From Tardiphaga sp. vice304 (lineage in GTDB: Bacteria > Pseudomonadota > Alphaproteobacteria > Rhizobiales > Xanthobacteraceae), in contig NZ_CP041402.1 of assembly GCF_007018905.1 (NCBI RefSeq), forward strand, positions 248,001 to 312,000: DNA of 64,000 bases, read 5' to 3'. How positions within the stretch are numbered: position 1 is the first letter of the stretch; each line of letters opens with the position of its first letter. Of this stretch, positions 1 to 8,487 are shown in pieces. Position numbers and translations under genes: made by a program. The notes under the pieces are model-generated. The model ran no database searches. It saw only the letters and a list, made by a program, of their open reading frames with translations, and was not told the DNA's origin.

Positions 1-609
1 CAGCTTCCACTGGTTGCCGGTGAGCAGGAAGCCATAAGTCAGCAGCGAATGTTTTCGCAGTTCGGCGGGCGTCGCGGGCGTGCCATGCCGGGCGAGATAG
101 TCCGGCGCGGCGCAGATCACGCGGTCGATGCCGACGATCCGTCGCGCGATTAAACTCGACGATTCCAGGTCGGCAATGCGCAGCGTGACGTCATGGCCGC
201 CCTGGGTCGGGTCGACCTGGTCGTCCGACAGCACCAGATGGATCTGCAGTTCGGGATATTGCGCCATGAAGTCCGCAATCGCGGGTCCGAGCTGCAGCGT
301 CCCAAAGGACATCGGCGCGTTCACGCGCAGCAGCCCGCGCGGCGTTGACTGGGCCTGCGCCACCGCCTGGTCGGCGGCGTCGAGATCGGCCAGCACCGAC
401 AGCGCGCGTTCGAAATAGGCCTGGCCGTTCTCGGTCGGGGCGGCGTGCCGCGTGGTGCGGTTGAGCAGCTGCACGCCGAGGCTCTGCTCGAGTTCGCCGA
501 CATATTTGGAGATCGCCGAGCGCGACAGCCGCAATTGCCGCCCGGCCTCGGAGAAGCTGCCGAGCTCGACCACTTTGACGAAGGCACGGAGGCTGCTGAG
601 TTTGTCCAT
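1..609 (-). CDS. LysR-family transcriptional regulator (partial, cut by left edge)
   Basis: Read from the minus strand this frame begins MDKLSSLRAFVKVVELGSF and continues through the typical LysR winged helix-turn-helix (SEAGRQLRLSRSAISKYVGELE, about residues 19-40) and the hinge 'RTTRHAAPTENGQAYF'. It then enters the periplasmic-binding-like effector domain ('LRVNAPMSFGTLQLGPA'). The frame stays open to base 1, so about 100 C-terminal residues lie outside the window. An in-frame ATG nine bases further upstream (618) is an alternative start. It is divergent from the ring-cleaving dioxygenase gene and probably controls it. The family is certain; the inducer is unknown, but for LysR genes next to such dioxygenases quinones or phenols are plausible. 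Confidence 0.9.
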   Translation of the reverse strand, partial: MDKLSSLRAFVKVVELGSFSEAGRQLRLSRSAISKYVGELEQSLGVQLLNRTTRHAAPTENGQAYFERALSVLADLDAADQAVAQAQSTPRGLLRVNAPMSFGTLQLGPAIADFMAQYPELQIHLVLSDDQVDPTQGGHDVTLRIADLESSSLIARRIVGIDRVICAAPDYLARHGTPATPAELRKHSLLTYGFLLTGNQWKL

Positions 610-621
610 GATTGTCATCCA

Positions 622-636
622 ATCATAGACAATGAT
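622..636. promoter_or_regulatory. Candidate LysR box (T-N11-A palindrome)
   Basis: ATCAT-AGACA-ATGAT is a perfect 5-base inverted repeat that also satisfies the LysR T-N11-A rule (T623, A635). It lies just upstream of the lysR start and about 95 bases before the divergent dioxygenase gene, where an autoregulatory LysR site is expected. Binding itself is inferred. Confidence 0.5.
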
Positions 637-727
637 GCCATGAAAGGCCGGATTGTCTTATTTCGGCGCCTGCACAATTATCCCTGCAACGGAAGGCGAG
701 CTGCCTCTGCCGAACAGGAGAACGACC

Positions 728-1663
728 ATGTCAGGTATCCATCATGTCACCGCGATCGCCGGTAACGCGTTGCGGAACTTCGACTTTTACACCCGCGCCC
801 TGGGCCTGCGCTTCGTCAAGAAGACCGTCAATTTCGACGATCCCGGCACCTATCACTTCTATTACGGCGACGAGGCCGGAAGCCCCGGTACCATCCTCAC
901 CTTCTTCCCGTGGGAGAATGCCGCGCCCGGCCGCGGCGGCGTCGGCCAGACCCAGCAGACCGCGTTTCGCGTCCCGGCCCGTTCGCTCGGCTACTGGACC
1001 CACCGCTTCATCGAGAAGGGCATCGCGCATGAGGCGCTGGAGAAGCGTTTTGGCGAATCCGTGCTGCCGTTCACCGATCCGGACGGCATGAGCCTGGCGC
1101 TGGTCGGCGTTCCCGGCGCGGAAGACGAGGCCGGCTGGAGCAATGGCGACGTGCCGCCGGAACACGCGATCCGCGGCTTTCACGGCGTGACGCTGCTGAT
1201 CGACAAGGCCGAGAAGACCAGCGCGATCCTCACCGACGTGTTCGGCTTCGAGGAAACCGGCCGCGAGGGCTCGATCATCCGGCTCAAGGCGGATGCGGTG
1301 AATGGCGGCATCGTCGACATCTACGAGGCCGGCGGCTTCCTGCCGGGACGTCAGGGCGCGGGCTCGGTGCATCACGTCGCGTTTCGCGCGGTGGATGATG
1401 CCGACCAGGCCGAGATGTCGCGCAAGCTGATCGAGACGCACGGCCAGCATCCGACCGAGCAGAAGGACCGCAACTACTTCCGCTCGGTGTACTTCCGCGA
1501 ACCTGGCGGCATCCTGTTCGAGATCGCCACCGATGTCCCCGGGTTCAATGTGGACGAGCCCGTCGAATCGCTCGGCGAGCACCTGAAGCTGCCGGCCTTC
1601 CTCGAGAAGTACCGCGCGGAAATCGAGAAGGTATTGCCGTCGCTGGAAAGGGAGCGCGCATGA
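728..1663 (+). CDS. VOC-family ring-cleaving dioxygenase (MhqO/PcpA-like)
   Basis: This is a 311-residue protein made of two vicinal-oxygen-chelate modules (first from 'IHHVTAIAG' at residue 4, second from 'GFHGVTLLI' at about 150). Family-type metal ligands are visible as His5/6, His216 ('SVHHVAF') and Glu265 ('ILFEIATD'). This pattern fits extradiol dioxygenases of the PcpA/LinE/MhqO group, which open hydroquinone-type rings in the cytoplasm. The start at 728 is chosen over the longer frame (653) because AGGAG sits at 716-720 and the VOC domain begins immediately. It overlaps the next gene by ATGA, so the two are translationally coupled. MhqO is normally paired with the hydrolase MhqD, which matches the broken neighbour. 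Confidence 0.85.
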   Translation: MSGIHHVTAIAGNALRNFDFYTRALGLRFVKKTVNFDDPGTYHFYYGDEAGSPGTILTFFPWENAAPGRGGVGQTQQTAFRVPARSLGYWTHRFIEKGIAHEALEKRFGESVLPFTDPDGMSLALVGVPGAEDEAGWSNGDVPPEHAIRGFHGVTLLIDKAEKTSAILTDVFGFEETGREGSIIRLKADAVNGGIVDIYEAGGFLPGRQGAGSVHHVAFRAVDDADQAEMSRKLIETHGQHPTEQKDRNYFRSVYFREPGGILFEIATDVPGFNVDEPVESLGEHLKLPAFLEKYRAEIEKVLPSLERERA

Positions 1664-2091
1664 GCAACGAGCTGTCCCACATCCATCGCATCGCCCCGGG
1701 CAACCGGCGCGAGGCTGCACCCCTGCTGCTGTTGCACGGCACCGGCGGCGACGAGAACGATCTGCTGCCGCTCGGCCAGGCGGTCGCACCGGGAGCATCG
1801 CTGCTGTCGGTGCGCGGCAAGGTGCTGGAACACGGCATGCCGCGCTTCTTTCGCAGGCTTGCTGAGGGCGTGTTCGACGAAGACGACGTTCGCCGTCGCG
1901 CCAACGAGCTGGCGGACTTCGCGCTCAAGGCCCGCAAGCGTTACGATCTCGCGGCACCTGACGGTTGCCACGCAGTGGCTGGAGCGTCAGTCAGCACTGG
2001 CTGTGCCGTAAACGAAAAAGCTGGCGGCATGGATGTCATGCCGCCGGCTCGTTTTGAACGCGTTGCGTATCAGCCCACTGCGGGCATCTGA
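1660..2091 (+). pseudogene. Truncated MhqD-like phospholipase/carboxylesterase
   Basis: The first about 95 residues match the start of an MhqD-type alpha/beta hydrolase, including the oxyanion-loop motif 'LLLLHGTGGDENDLLPLG'. The homology stops near 'KRYDLAAPDG' (about base 1960). The remaining residues are unrelated sequence running through a terminator hairpin into the end of the convergent gene. The nucleophile elbow (G-[FY]-S-N-G) and the catalytic Asp and His of the family are missing, so the encoded protein should be inactive. It is translationally coupled to the upstream dioxygenase. Truncation is read from the sequence; loss of function is inferred. Confidence 0.75.
2019..2056. terminator. 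Bidirectional rho-independent terminator
   Basis: A 13-base stem (AGCTGGCGGCATG at 2019-2031 against CATGCCGCCGGCT at 2037-2049, one G-U pair) has a five-base loop. It is followed by CGTTTT on the plus strand and flanked by AAAAA on the other side, so it can end transcription both of the dioxygenase operon and of the convergent pao operon. Confidence 0.8.
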
Positions 2092-4277
2092 TCGATCAGC
2101 TTGTCCAGCGTGATCGGATAATTCCGCACCCGCACGCCGGTCGCATTATGGATGGCGTTGGCCACCGCGGCGGCGACGCCGCAGATGCCGAGTTCGCCGA
2201 CGCCCTTGGCTTTCATCGGCGACGACATCGGATCGGTCTCGTCGAGAAAGATCACCTCCTGATGCGGGATATCGGCATGCACGGGCACCTCATAGCCTAC
2301 CAGATCATGATTGATGAACATGCCGTACCGCTTGTCGATGAAGAGTTCTTCCATCAGGGCCGCACCGACGCCCATGGTCATCGCGCCGATCACCTGGCTA
2401 CGTGCGGTCTTCGGGTTGAGGATGCGGCCGGCCGCGCACACCGCGAGCATGCGGCGGACGCGAATCTCCGCCGTCGCGATATCGACGCCGACTTCAACGA
2501 AATGCGCGCCGAAGGTTGATTGCTGCTCCTTCTTGGAAAGATCGCCGTATTCGATGGAATCTTCCGCGACGATTTCGGCATCAGATGCCGCCTGTCCGAG
2601 CGGCGCGCTGCGGTTGCCAGATGACACCTTGCCGTCGCTGAACGTGGCATCGGCCGAATTGAACCCGAGTTTCTGCGCCACGGCCTGTCGCAGCTTCACG
2701 CAGGCCGCATAGACGCCGGACGTCGAGTTATTGCCGCCCCACTGCCCGCCCGATCCGGCGGACACCGGGAACGACGAATCGCCGAGCTTGACCACGACCT
2801 TGTCGAGCGTGACGCCCATCATCTCGGCGGCGGTCTGCGCAATGATCGTATAGGAGCCGGTGCCGATATCGGTCATGTCCGTCTCGACGGTGACGATGCC
2901 CTTGCCATCGAGCCGCACGCGCGCGCCGGATTTCATCAGCATATTGTTGCGGAAGGCGGCGGCAACGCCCGTGCCAATCAGCCAGCGCCCGTCACGGCGC
3001 TGTCCCGGCTCCTTGTTGCGTTCGCTCCAGCCGAATTTTTCGGCGCCGATCCTCATGCACTCGTTAAGCTGGCGCTGCGAAAACTTCCGCTCCGGCTTCT
3101 CCGGCGTCACCTGCGTATCATTGAGCGCGCGGAACGCGACCGGGTCCATGCCGATACGCTCGGCCATTTCATCCATCGCGATTTCCAGCGCCATCAGGCC
3201 CGGCGCTTCGCCCGGTGCGCGCATCGCATTACCTTCCGGCAGATCGAGCTCGGCAAGCCGCATCGCCGTCATCCGGTTCGCGCCGGCATAAAGCAGCCTC
3301 GTCTGAAACACGGCCGTTTCCGGGTCGCCGCCCGGCAGATTGCCCGACCAGCTTTCATGGGCGATCGCCGTGATCTTGCCGTCCCGCTCGGCGCCGATCC
3401 GGATGCGCTGGATGGTCGCCGGACGGTGCGTGGTATTGTTGGCGATCAACGGCCGCTGCAGCGTCAGCTTGACGGGCCGGCCGGCCGCGCGCGCGCCGAG
3501 TGCCGCGAGCACCGCATCGGAGCGCACGAACAACTTGCCGCCGAAACCACCGCCAATATAGGGCGAGATCAGGCGTACGTTCTCCTTGGGGATGCCGAGG
3601 TTCTTGGCGACGTCGCCGACGCCCCAGGCGATCATCTGGTTCGACGTCCACAGCGTCAGCCGGTCGCCGTCCCATTTCGCGGTCGACGCGTGTGGCTCCA
3701 TCATCGCGTGGCTCTGATCGGGCGTCGAATAGGTCGTATCTAGTCTGACCGGCGCGGATGCAAACTCGCCTGCGAAATCGCCGAACGACGAGTCCGGTGC
3801 CTCTTCACCTTCGCCCTTCGGCTTGGTGGCGCCGGCCTTGCCGGCGGCAAGATCGTAGGAGCCTTTTTCCTGGCTGTAGCTGACCTTGACCAGCTGCGCC
3901 GCGGCGCGGGCCTGCTCGAAGGTCTCGGCGACCACAACGGCGACCGCCTGATGATAATGCTCGATGGCCGGGCCGCCGAGCAGCGTCGCAACGTTCATCT
4001 TACCCTTGCCGAGCTTGCCGGCGTTCTCGGCCGTGACAATGGCCAGAACCCCCGGCGCGGCCTTGGCCCGGGCGATATCCATCGAAATGATCTTGCCCTT
4101 GGCGATGGCCGATCCGACGACATAGCCATAGGCCGCGTTGGGTACGTCGTCGTGCCGCTCATAGGCATAAGGCGCCGTGCCGGTGGTCTTCAGCGGACCG
4201 TCGATACGGTCAGCGGGATGTCCGATCACCTTGAGCTGGTCGATCGGGTTGGTCGTGGCGGGTGTGTCGAATTTCAT
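2070..4277 (-). CDS. paoC: Periplasmic aldehyde oxidoreductase, molybdopterin-binding subunit
   Basis: This 735-residue protein is a xanthine-dehydrogenase-family large subunit. The N-terminal domain opens with 'VIGHPADRIDGPLKTTG', and typical molybdopterin motifs follow ('IGGGFGGKLF', 'MRAPGEAPG', 'GSGGQWGGNN'). The catalytic Glu is in 'KGVGELG' (Glu695), close to the position described for E. coli PaoC (Glu692). It oxidises aldehydes to carboxylic acids using molybdenum cofactor in the cytosine-dinucleotide form. It has no signal peptide of its own; in the Pao system the assembled complex is carried to the periplasm by the Tat signal on PaoA. It is the last gene of the three-gene paoABC operon, three bases after paoB. 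No paoD-type cofactor chaperone is in the window. Confidence 0.92.
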   Translation of the reverse strand: MKFDTPATTNPIDQLKVIGHPADRIDGPLKTTGTAPYAYERHDDVPNAAYGYVVGSAIAKGKIISMDIARAKAAPGVLAIVTAENAGKLGKGKMNVATLLGGPAIEHYHQAVAVVVAETFEQARAAAQLVKVSYSQEKGSYDLAAGKAGATKPKGEGEEAPDSSFGDFAGEFASAPVRLDTTYSTPDQSHAMMEPHASTAKWDGDRLTLWTSNQMIAWGVGDVAKNLGIPKENVRLISPYIGGGFGGKLFVRSDAVLAALGARAAGRPVKLTLQRPLIANNTTHRPATIQRIRIGAERDGKITAIAHESWSGNLPGGDPETAVFQTRLLYAGANRMTAMRLAELDLPEGNAMRAPGEAPGLMALEIAMDEMAERIGMDPVAFRALNDTQVTPEKPERKFSQRQLNECMRIGAEKFGWSERNKEPGQRRDGRWLIGTGVAAAFRNNMLMKSGARVRLDGKGIVTVETDMTDIGTGSYTIIAQTAAEMMGVTLDKVVVKLGDSSFPVSAGSGGQWGGNNSTSGVYAACVKLRQAVAQKLGFNSADATFSDGKVSSGNRSAPLGQAASDAEIVAEDSIEYGDLSKKEQQSTFGAHFVEVGVDIATAEIRVRRMLAVCAAGRILNPKTARSQVIGAMTMGVGAALMEELFIDKRYGMFINHDLVGYEVPVHADIPHQEVIFLDETDPMSSPMKAKGVGELGICGVAAAVANAIHNATGVRVRNYPITLDKLIDQMPAVG

Positions 4278-4280
4278 GGC

Positions 4281-5231
4281 TCAGCCTTTCGCTTCGGCGA
4301 GGACCGACGCCAGCGTGCGTTCGACCAGCGTAAGCTTGAATGCGTTGTCGTGGGTCGGCTTGGCATCGGCCAAAAGCCGTGACGCGACAGCCTTGGCGCC
4401 CTTCGGCATGGCAGCCTCGGCGGCCTCGACACGCCACGGCTTGTGCGCCACGCCGCCGACGGCGACCCGGCCGCTGCCGTCCTTCTGCACGATGGCGCCG
4501 ACCGAGATCAGCGCAAAGGCGTAGGACGCGCGGTCGCGCACCTTGCGATAGATATGCGTGCCGCCGACCGGCTTCGGCAGCATCACGGCCGTGATCAGCT
4601 CGCCCGGCTGCAGCGTCGTTTCGATATGCGGCGTGTCGCCCGGCAGGCGATGGAAGTCGGCGATCGGAATCGCACGGGTCCGGCCATCCGGCTTCACTGT
4701 CTCCACCGTCGCATCGAGGGCGCGCATGGCGATCGCCATGTCGCTCGGATGTGTCGCGATGCAGGCGTCGCTGGAACCGACCACGGCGAGTTGCCGGCTG
4801 ACGCCCCCGATCGCCGAGCATCCGCTACCCGGCGTGCGCTTGTTGCACGGCAGATTGGTGTCATAAAAATACGGGCATCGCGTCCGCTGCAGCAGATTGC
4901 CGGCGGTCGTCGCCTTGTTGCGCAGCTGACCGGACGCGCCGGCGAGAAGTGCGCGCGACAGCAGGCCGTAATCGCGACGCACGCGCTCGTCCGACGCCAG
5001 CGCCGTGTTGCGCACCAATGCGCCGACGCGCAGACCGCCTTCGGGGGTCGGTTCGATCTTGTCGAAGCCGAGACCATTGACGTCGATCAGATGCGTCGGC
5101 GTTTCGATCTCGAGCTTCATCAGGTCGAGGAGATTCGTGCCCCCGGCGATGAATTTGGCGGCTTCATTGCCGGCAGAGGCCTTGGCGGCAGCCGCCGGTG
5201 ACGCCGCGCGTTCGTATGTAAACGGTCTCAT
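4281..5231 (-). CDS. paoB: Aldehyde oxidoreductase FAD subunit with extra [4Fe-4S] cluster
   Basis: This 316-residue protein has a CO-dehydrogenase-flavoprotein fold with an FAD pyrophosphate loop '[13 protein letters not shown]' (residues 27-39). Cys119, Cys129, Cys138 and Cys157 lie in the insertion '[12 protein letters not shown] ... GSGCSAIGG ... [10 protein letters not shown]'. This insertion marks the PaoB subgroup that binds an additional [4Fe-4S] cluster, unlike ordinary XDH FAD subunits. The start (5231) is preferred because MRPFTYERA is the family N-terminus; the open frame extends upstream inside paoA. It overlaps paoA by four bases (ATGA). It passes electrons from molybdenum and Fe-S centres to FAD. 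Confidence 0.9.
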   Translation of the reverse strand: MRPFTYERAASPAAAAKASAGNEAAKFIAGGTNLLDLMKLEIETPTHLIDVNGLGFDKIEPTPEGGLRVGALVRNTALASDERVRRDYGLLSRALLAGASGQLRNKATTAGNLLQRTRCPYFYDTNLPCNKRTPGSGCSAIGGVSRQLAVVGSSDACIATHPSDMAIAMRALDATVETVKPDGRTRAIPIADFHRLPGDTPHIETTLQPGELITAVMLPKPVGGTHIYRKVRDRASYAFALISVGAIVQKDGSGRVAVGGVAHKPWRVEAAEAAMPKGAKAVASRLLADAKPTHDNAFKLTLVERTLASVLAEAKG

Positions 5232-5872
5232 GCGGGCCTCCCGGACACTTCGGTCATCGCTTCGGCGATATTGGAATAGGCGCCGCAACGGCAGATGTTG
5301 CCGCTCATGCGTTCGCGCATTTCCTCGTTGGTCGCTTGCATCGGCTCCATCAGATCGGCGCTGACATGGCTGGGCTGGCCCGCCTTGATTTCGTCGAGAA
5401 CCGCGACCGCCGAACAGATCTGGCCTGGCGTGCAATAGCCGCACTGGTAGCCGTCATGCTTGATGAAGGCGGCCTGCATCGGATGCAGTTTATCCGGCGT
5501 GCCGAGCCCTTCGATGGTGATGACCTTGTCGCCTTCGTGCATCACTGCGAGGCTGAGGCAGGAATTGATGCGCTGGCCGTTGACCATCACCGTGCAGGCG
5601 CCGCACTGACCGTGGTCGCAGCCCTTCTTGGTGCCGGTCAGATGCAGATGCTCGCGCAGGGCATCAAGCAGCGTGGTGCGCGTATCGACGTCGAGATTCT
5701 GAGCCGCGCCGTTGACGTTGAATGACACCTTGGACGTCGGTCCCGCCGTCGCTGCCGCCGGCGCGCTGCCCTGCGCCTGTGCGGATGACGGAGCCGCGCC
5801 TGCCGCGACCGATGCCCCGGCCACGATCAAAAGGTCCCGCCGTGAAATGGATAGGTCACCGGGTTTCTCCAT
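5228..5872 (-). CDS. paoA: Aldehyde oxidoreductase [2Fe-2S] subunit with Tat signal
   Basis: This 214-residue protein starts at 5872 with a twin-arginine signal ('[18 protein letters not shown]'). A plant-type ferredoxin domain follows ('[16 protein letters not shown] ... NSCLSLA') and then the second [2Fe-2S] domain ('[13 protein letters not shown] ... [12 protein letters not shown]'). This order is standard for small subunits of molybdenum hydroxylases. The Tat signal indicates that the folded PaoABC complex is exported. The start at 5872 puts the Tat motif near the N-terminus; a longer frame to 5926 adds no recognisable residues. First gene of the operon. Confidence 0.9.
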   Translation of the reverse strand: MEKPGDLSISRRDLLIVAGASVAAGAAPSSAQAQGSAPAAATAGPTSKVSFNVNGAAQNLDVDTRTTLLDALREHLHLTGTKKGCDHGQCGACTVMVNGQRINSCLSLAVMHEGDKVITIEGLGTPDKLHPMQAAFIKHDGYQCGYCTPGQICSAVAVLDEIKAGQPSHVSADLMEPMQATNEEMRERMSGNICRCGAYSNIAEAMTEVSGRPA

Positions 5873-6316
5873 GGGTAAACACCTCTGTTGACGGAAAACG
5901 GCAAGTCCGTCCGCTTTACAGGGCACTCAACGCGAAGGACCGTGGATGGTTCGAGGCCATTTCGACGCATCTGCAGCATGGCCACGAAACCCGTTTCTAA
6001 GCAGCGCGCGATACCACCTGACGGTGGCGGGGTATCCGTGTACACATTTTCGTGGGGCCTTCAGGGAGCGTGGGTCGCGGGCGATCACCCCGTTCACCGA
6101 CGTGACGGCGCCCCGGCGGGTACCTGATTGTCTTCCTGCAACGGGAGGCATCCGACCGAAACGATCGAACTCGCGATGCGATCTTCACCCCATGAGCGCG
6201 CGACGCGCCGCCGCCGCGAGCCCTGTCGCCTGTCAAACAAAGCCGGCCCCGCGATTATCCAAGCCCATGGCATGTCGAATGGGACATGGTTGCGGCGTGA
6301 TAACAGACGCCCGGCA
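5873..6316. other. Intergenic region between pao and iron operons
   Basis: No convincing gene was found here. Several short frames overlap on both strands without recognisable motifs or ribosome sites. It should contain the minus-strand promoter of paoA, but no clear -35/-10 pair is visible. Confidence 0.5.
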
Positions 6317-6333
6317 TTTAGAACTAACCTAAA
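6317..6333. promoter_or_regulatory. Candidate ICE (Irr/iron-control) operator
   Basis: TTTAGAACTAACCTAAA matches the rhizobial iron control element TTTAGAA-N3-TTCTAAA at 12 of 14 fixed positions. It lies about 100 bases upstream of the PepSY/DUF2271/DUF4198/ApbE operon, whose products all point to iron. The consensus is quoted from memory of Bradyrhizobium Irr work; binding is inferred. Confidence 0.55.
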
Positions 6334-6435
6334 CTGTTTCCGTGGCGCAGCCTGGTCTTTACCGTTAGACATTTTTTGAAGTGGCTTGCGCTCCAGGCGT
6401 CCCGCTCACCGGAATCAATATCGCGGACTGTGTCG

Positions 6436-7074
6436 ATGGATGGGCGGCCGAGCGCCTTCAAGAAGAAGCAGCGCGCTTTCTTTCTGAGGCAACTCTATCA
6501 GTGGCACTGGATCAGCTCCGGATTGTGCCTGATTGGAATGGTGCTGTTCGCCGTGACGGGGATCACGCTCAATCATGCCGGACAGATGGAATCGTCTCCA
6601 TCGGTCGTGACGCGCGAAGGCCGGTTGCCCGCGGAGGGTCTGTACGCGCTTCGCCAGCAGCCCGCTGTCGCCAAGGCGCCGCTTCCGGCATCGGTCGCGA
6701 CCTGGATCCGGCGCGACATGAGGATCAACGTGGCGGACCGCGACACCGAATGGTCGGCCAGGGAAGTCTATGTGGCGCTTCCACGGCCTGGCGGCGATGC
6801 CTGGATGAGCATCGATCGCGATGACGGCACAATCGCCTATGAGCGCACCGATCGCGGCTGGATCGCCTATCTCAACGATCTGCACAAGGGCCGCCATACC
6901 GGGGGCGTCTGGAGCTGGTTTCTCGATCTTTTCGCCGGCGCGGCGATCGTGTTTTGCCTGACCGGCCTCTTGCTGCTGCAACTGCACGCCACCAAACGCC
7001 CCGCGACATGGCCGGTGGTCGGCCTCGGCTTCGTGATCCCTGCTTTGCTGCTCGTCATCTTCATCCACCGCTAG
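6436..7074 (+). CDS. PepSY-associated TM helix protein (inner-membrane reductase-like)
   Basis: This 212-residue inner-membrane protein has one transmembrane helix near the N-terminus ('WISSGLCLIGMVLFAVTG', about residues 25-43). A periplasmic PepSY-like portion follows, then the signature 'YLNDLHKGRHTGG' and two more helices at the C-terminus ('LFAGAAIVFCLTGLLLL', 'VGLGFVIPALLLVIF'). PepSY_TM proteins of this kind pass electrons across the membrane, often for reductive release of iron from siderophores. The ATG at 6436 is preferred to an in-frame TTG at 6376, as the extra 20 residues look like untranslated leader; no strong ribosome site decides it. First gene of the operon with DUF2271, DUF4198 and apbE. 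Confidence 0.8.
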   Translation: MDGRPSAFKKKQRAFFLRQLYQWHWISSGLCLIGMVLFAVTGITLNHAGQMESSPSVVTREGRLPAEGLYALRQQPAVAKAPLPASVATWIRRDMRINVADRDTEWSAREVYVALPRPGGDAWMSIDRDDGTIAYERTDRGWIAYLNDLHKGRHTGGVWSWFLDLFAGAAIVFCLTGLLLLQLHATKRPATWPVVGLGFVIPALLLVIFIHR

Positions 7075-7083
7075 AGGTTATCG

Positions 7084-7596
7084 ATGCGTTTCGTCGTCAC
7101 TGCCGCCATCTCGACCCTTGCCGCCGGCCCGTCCATCGCCAGCGAAGCCAGCATCAGCATCGATATCCCCCGCCTCAACGTGGTCGAGTATCACAAGCCC
7201 TACGTGGCCTTTTGGCTGGAAGGCGCCGATGGCGGCAAGGTCACCAATCTGGCGGTCTGGTACGACGTCAAGCACAAGGACAATGAGGGCAGCAAATGGC
7301 TGAAGGACATGCGGCAGTGGTGGCGGCGCACGGGCCGCGAACTGACGCTGCCCGTCGATGGCCTGAGCAGCCCGACCCGGGCGCCGGGCACGCACCGGAT
7401 CGGCTTCAAGGCCGACGCCAAGCCGCTCACCGAACTGGCGCCGGGGAGCTACAGCCTGGTGGTCGAGGCGGCGCGCGAAGTCGGCGGTCGCGAACTGCTC
7501 CGCGTCCCCTTCGAATGGCCGCCGAAGGCGCCGGTGACGCTCGACGCCAAGGGCGAGAGCGAGCTTGGCGTCGTGACGCTGAAACTGGTGCCTTGA
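7084..7596 (+). CDS. DUF2271 protein with candidate flavinylation motif
   Basis: This 170-residue exported protein has a short signal sequence ending near 'PSIAS' (residue 20), followed by a DUF2271 domain ('VVEYHKPYVAFWLE', 'NLAVWYDVK', 'WLKDMRQWWRRTGR'). The stretch Asp92-Gly-Leu-Ser-Ser-Pro-Thr98 fits the D-G-x-(S/T)-x-x-T pattern that ApbE enzymes modify by attaching FMN to the final Thr. An ApbE gene lies two genes downstream. A periplasmic FMN carrier taking electrons from the PepSY protein is therefore a reasonable role. The domain is clear; the flavin site is inferred from the motif and the neighbour. Confidence 0.8.
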   Translation: MRFVVTAAISTLAAGPSIASEASISIDIPRLNVVEYHKPYVAFWLEGADGGKVTNLAVWYDVKHKDNEGSKWLKDMRQWWRRTGRELTLPVDGLSSPTRAPGTHRIGFKADAKPLTELAPGSYSLVVEAAREVGGRELLRVPFEWPPKAPVTLDAKGESELGVVTLKLVP

Positions 7597-7649
7597 TCGG
7601 CAGCCCCCTGAATCGAACATTGCAGCAACCGACGACAAGGGACATCGCC

Positions 7650-8459
7650 ATGAACAACTATCTCAAGCTCGCTTTGCTCGCCTCCGCCATCACGCTCGGC
7701 TCCGTCGGAGCGCAAGCGCATCGGCAGTGGCTGCTGCCCTCCGCCACGGTACTGTCCGGCACCGACGCCTGGGTCACTGTGGATGGCGCGGTGTCCAACG
7801 ACCTATTCTACTTCGAACACTTCCCGTTGCAGCTTGATGGCCTTTCGGTGCTCGCCCCGGACGGCAAGGCGGCCGCGGTGCAGAACCAGGCCAAGGGGCG
7901 CTACCGCAGCACGTTCGACGTCAAGCTCGACCAGCCCGGCACCTACAAGATGATGGTGCTGAACCAGGGCGTGTTCGCGAACTACAAGCTCGACGGCCAG
8001 AACAAGCGCTGGCGCGGCAAGGCCGAGCAGGTCGCGACAGAAATACCGGCCAATGCCACCGATGTGAAAATCTCCGAAACGCAGGGACGGATCGAGATCT
8101 TCGTCACGTCGGGCAAGCCATCTTCCGACACGTTCAAGCCAACCGGGGTTGGCCTCGAAATGGTGCCGGTCACCCACCCGAACAATCTGATGGCCGGCGA
8201 GAAAGCGACGTTCCGCATGGTGCTGGACGGCCAGCCCGCCGCAGGCCTGCCGATCGAGATCGTGCCGGGCGGCATCCGCTATCGCGACAAGCTGAACGAC
8301 TTCAAGGCCACCACCGACGAGTCCGGCACCTTCACCGTGACCTGGCCGGGCCCCGGCATGTACTGGATGAATGCCTCCATCGAGGACAGCAAGAGCAAGA
8401 TCAAGGACGCCAAGCGCCGCGCCGCCTACACCACCACGGTCGAAGTGCTGCCGCAATAA
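7650..8459 (+). CDS. DUF4198 periplasmic protein
   Basis: This 269-residue protein has a clear Sec signal peptide with an A-Q-A cleavage site, so the mature chain would begin with His ('HRQWLLPSATVLSG'). The rest is the all-beta DUF4198 family ('VTVDGAVSNDLFYFEHFPL', 'MVPVTHPNNLMAGE', 'SGTFTVTWPGPGMYW'). Family members are associated with metal-uptake loci. A His at the mature N-terminus would suit metal binding, as in copper- or nickel-binding beta-sandwich proteins; this is inference. The start at 7650 is chosen because it opens the signal peptide; a much longer frame from 7296 only shadows DUF2271. Confidence 0.82.
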   Translation: MNNYLKLALLASAITLGSVGAQAHRQWLLPSATVLSGTDAWVTVDGAVSNDLFYFEHFPLQLDGLSVLAPDGKAAAVQNQAKGRYRSTFDVKLDQPGTYKMMVLNQGVFANYKLDGQNKRWRGKAEQVATEIPANATDVKISETQGRIEIFVTSGKPSSDTFKPTGVGLEMVPVTHPNNLMAGEKATFRMVLDGQPAAGLPIEIVPGGIRYRDKLNDFKATTDESGTFTVTWPGPGMYWMNASIEDSKSKIKDAKRRAAYTTTVEVLPQ

Positions 8460-8487
8460 AGCGGTCGGATCTGTAGCGGTGACGACG

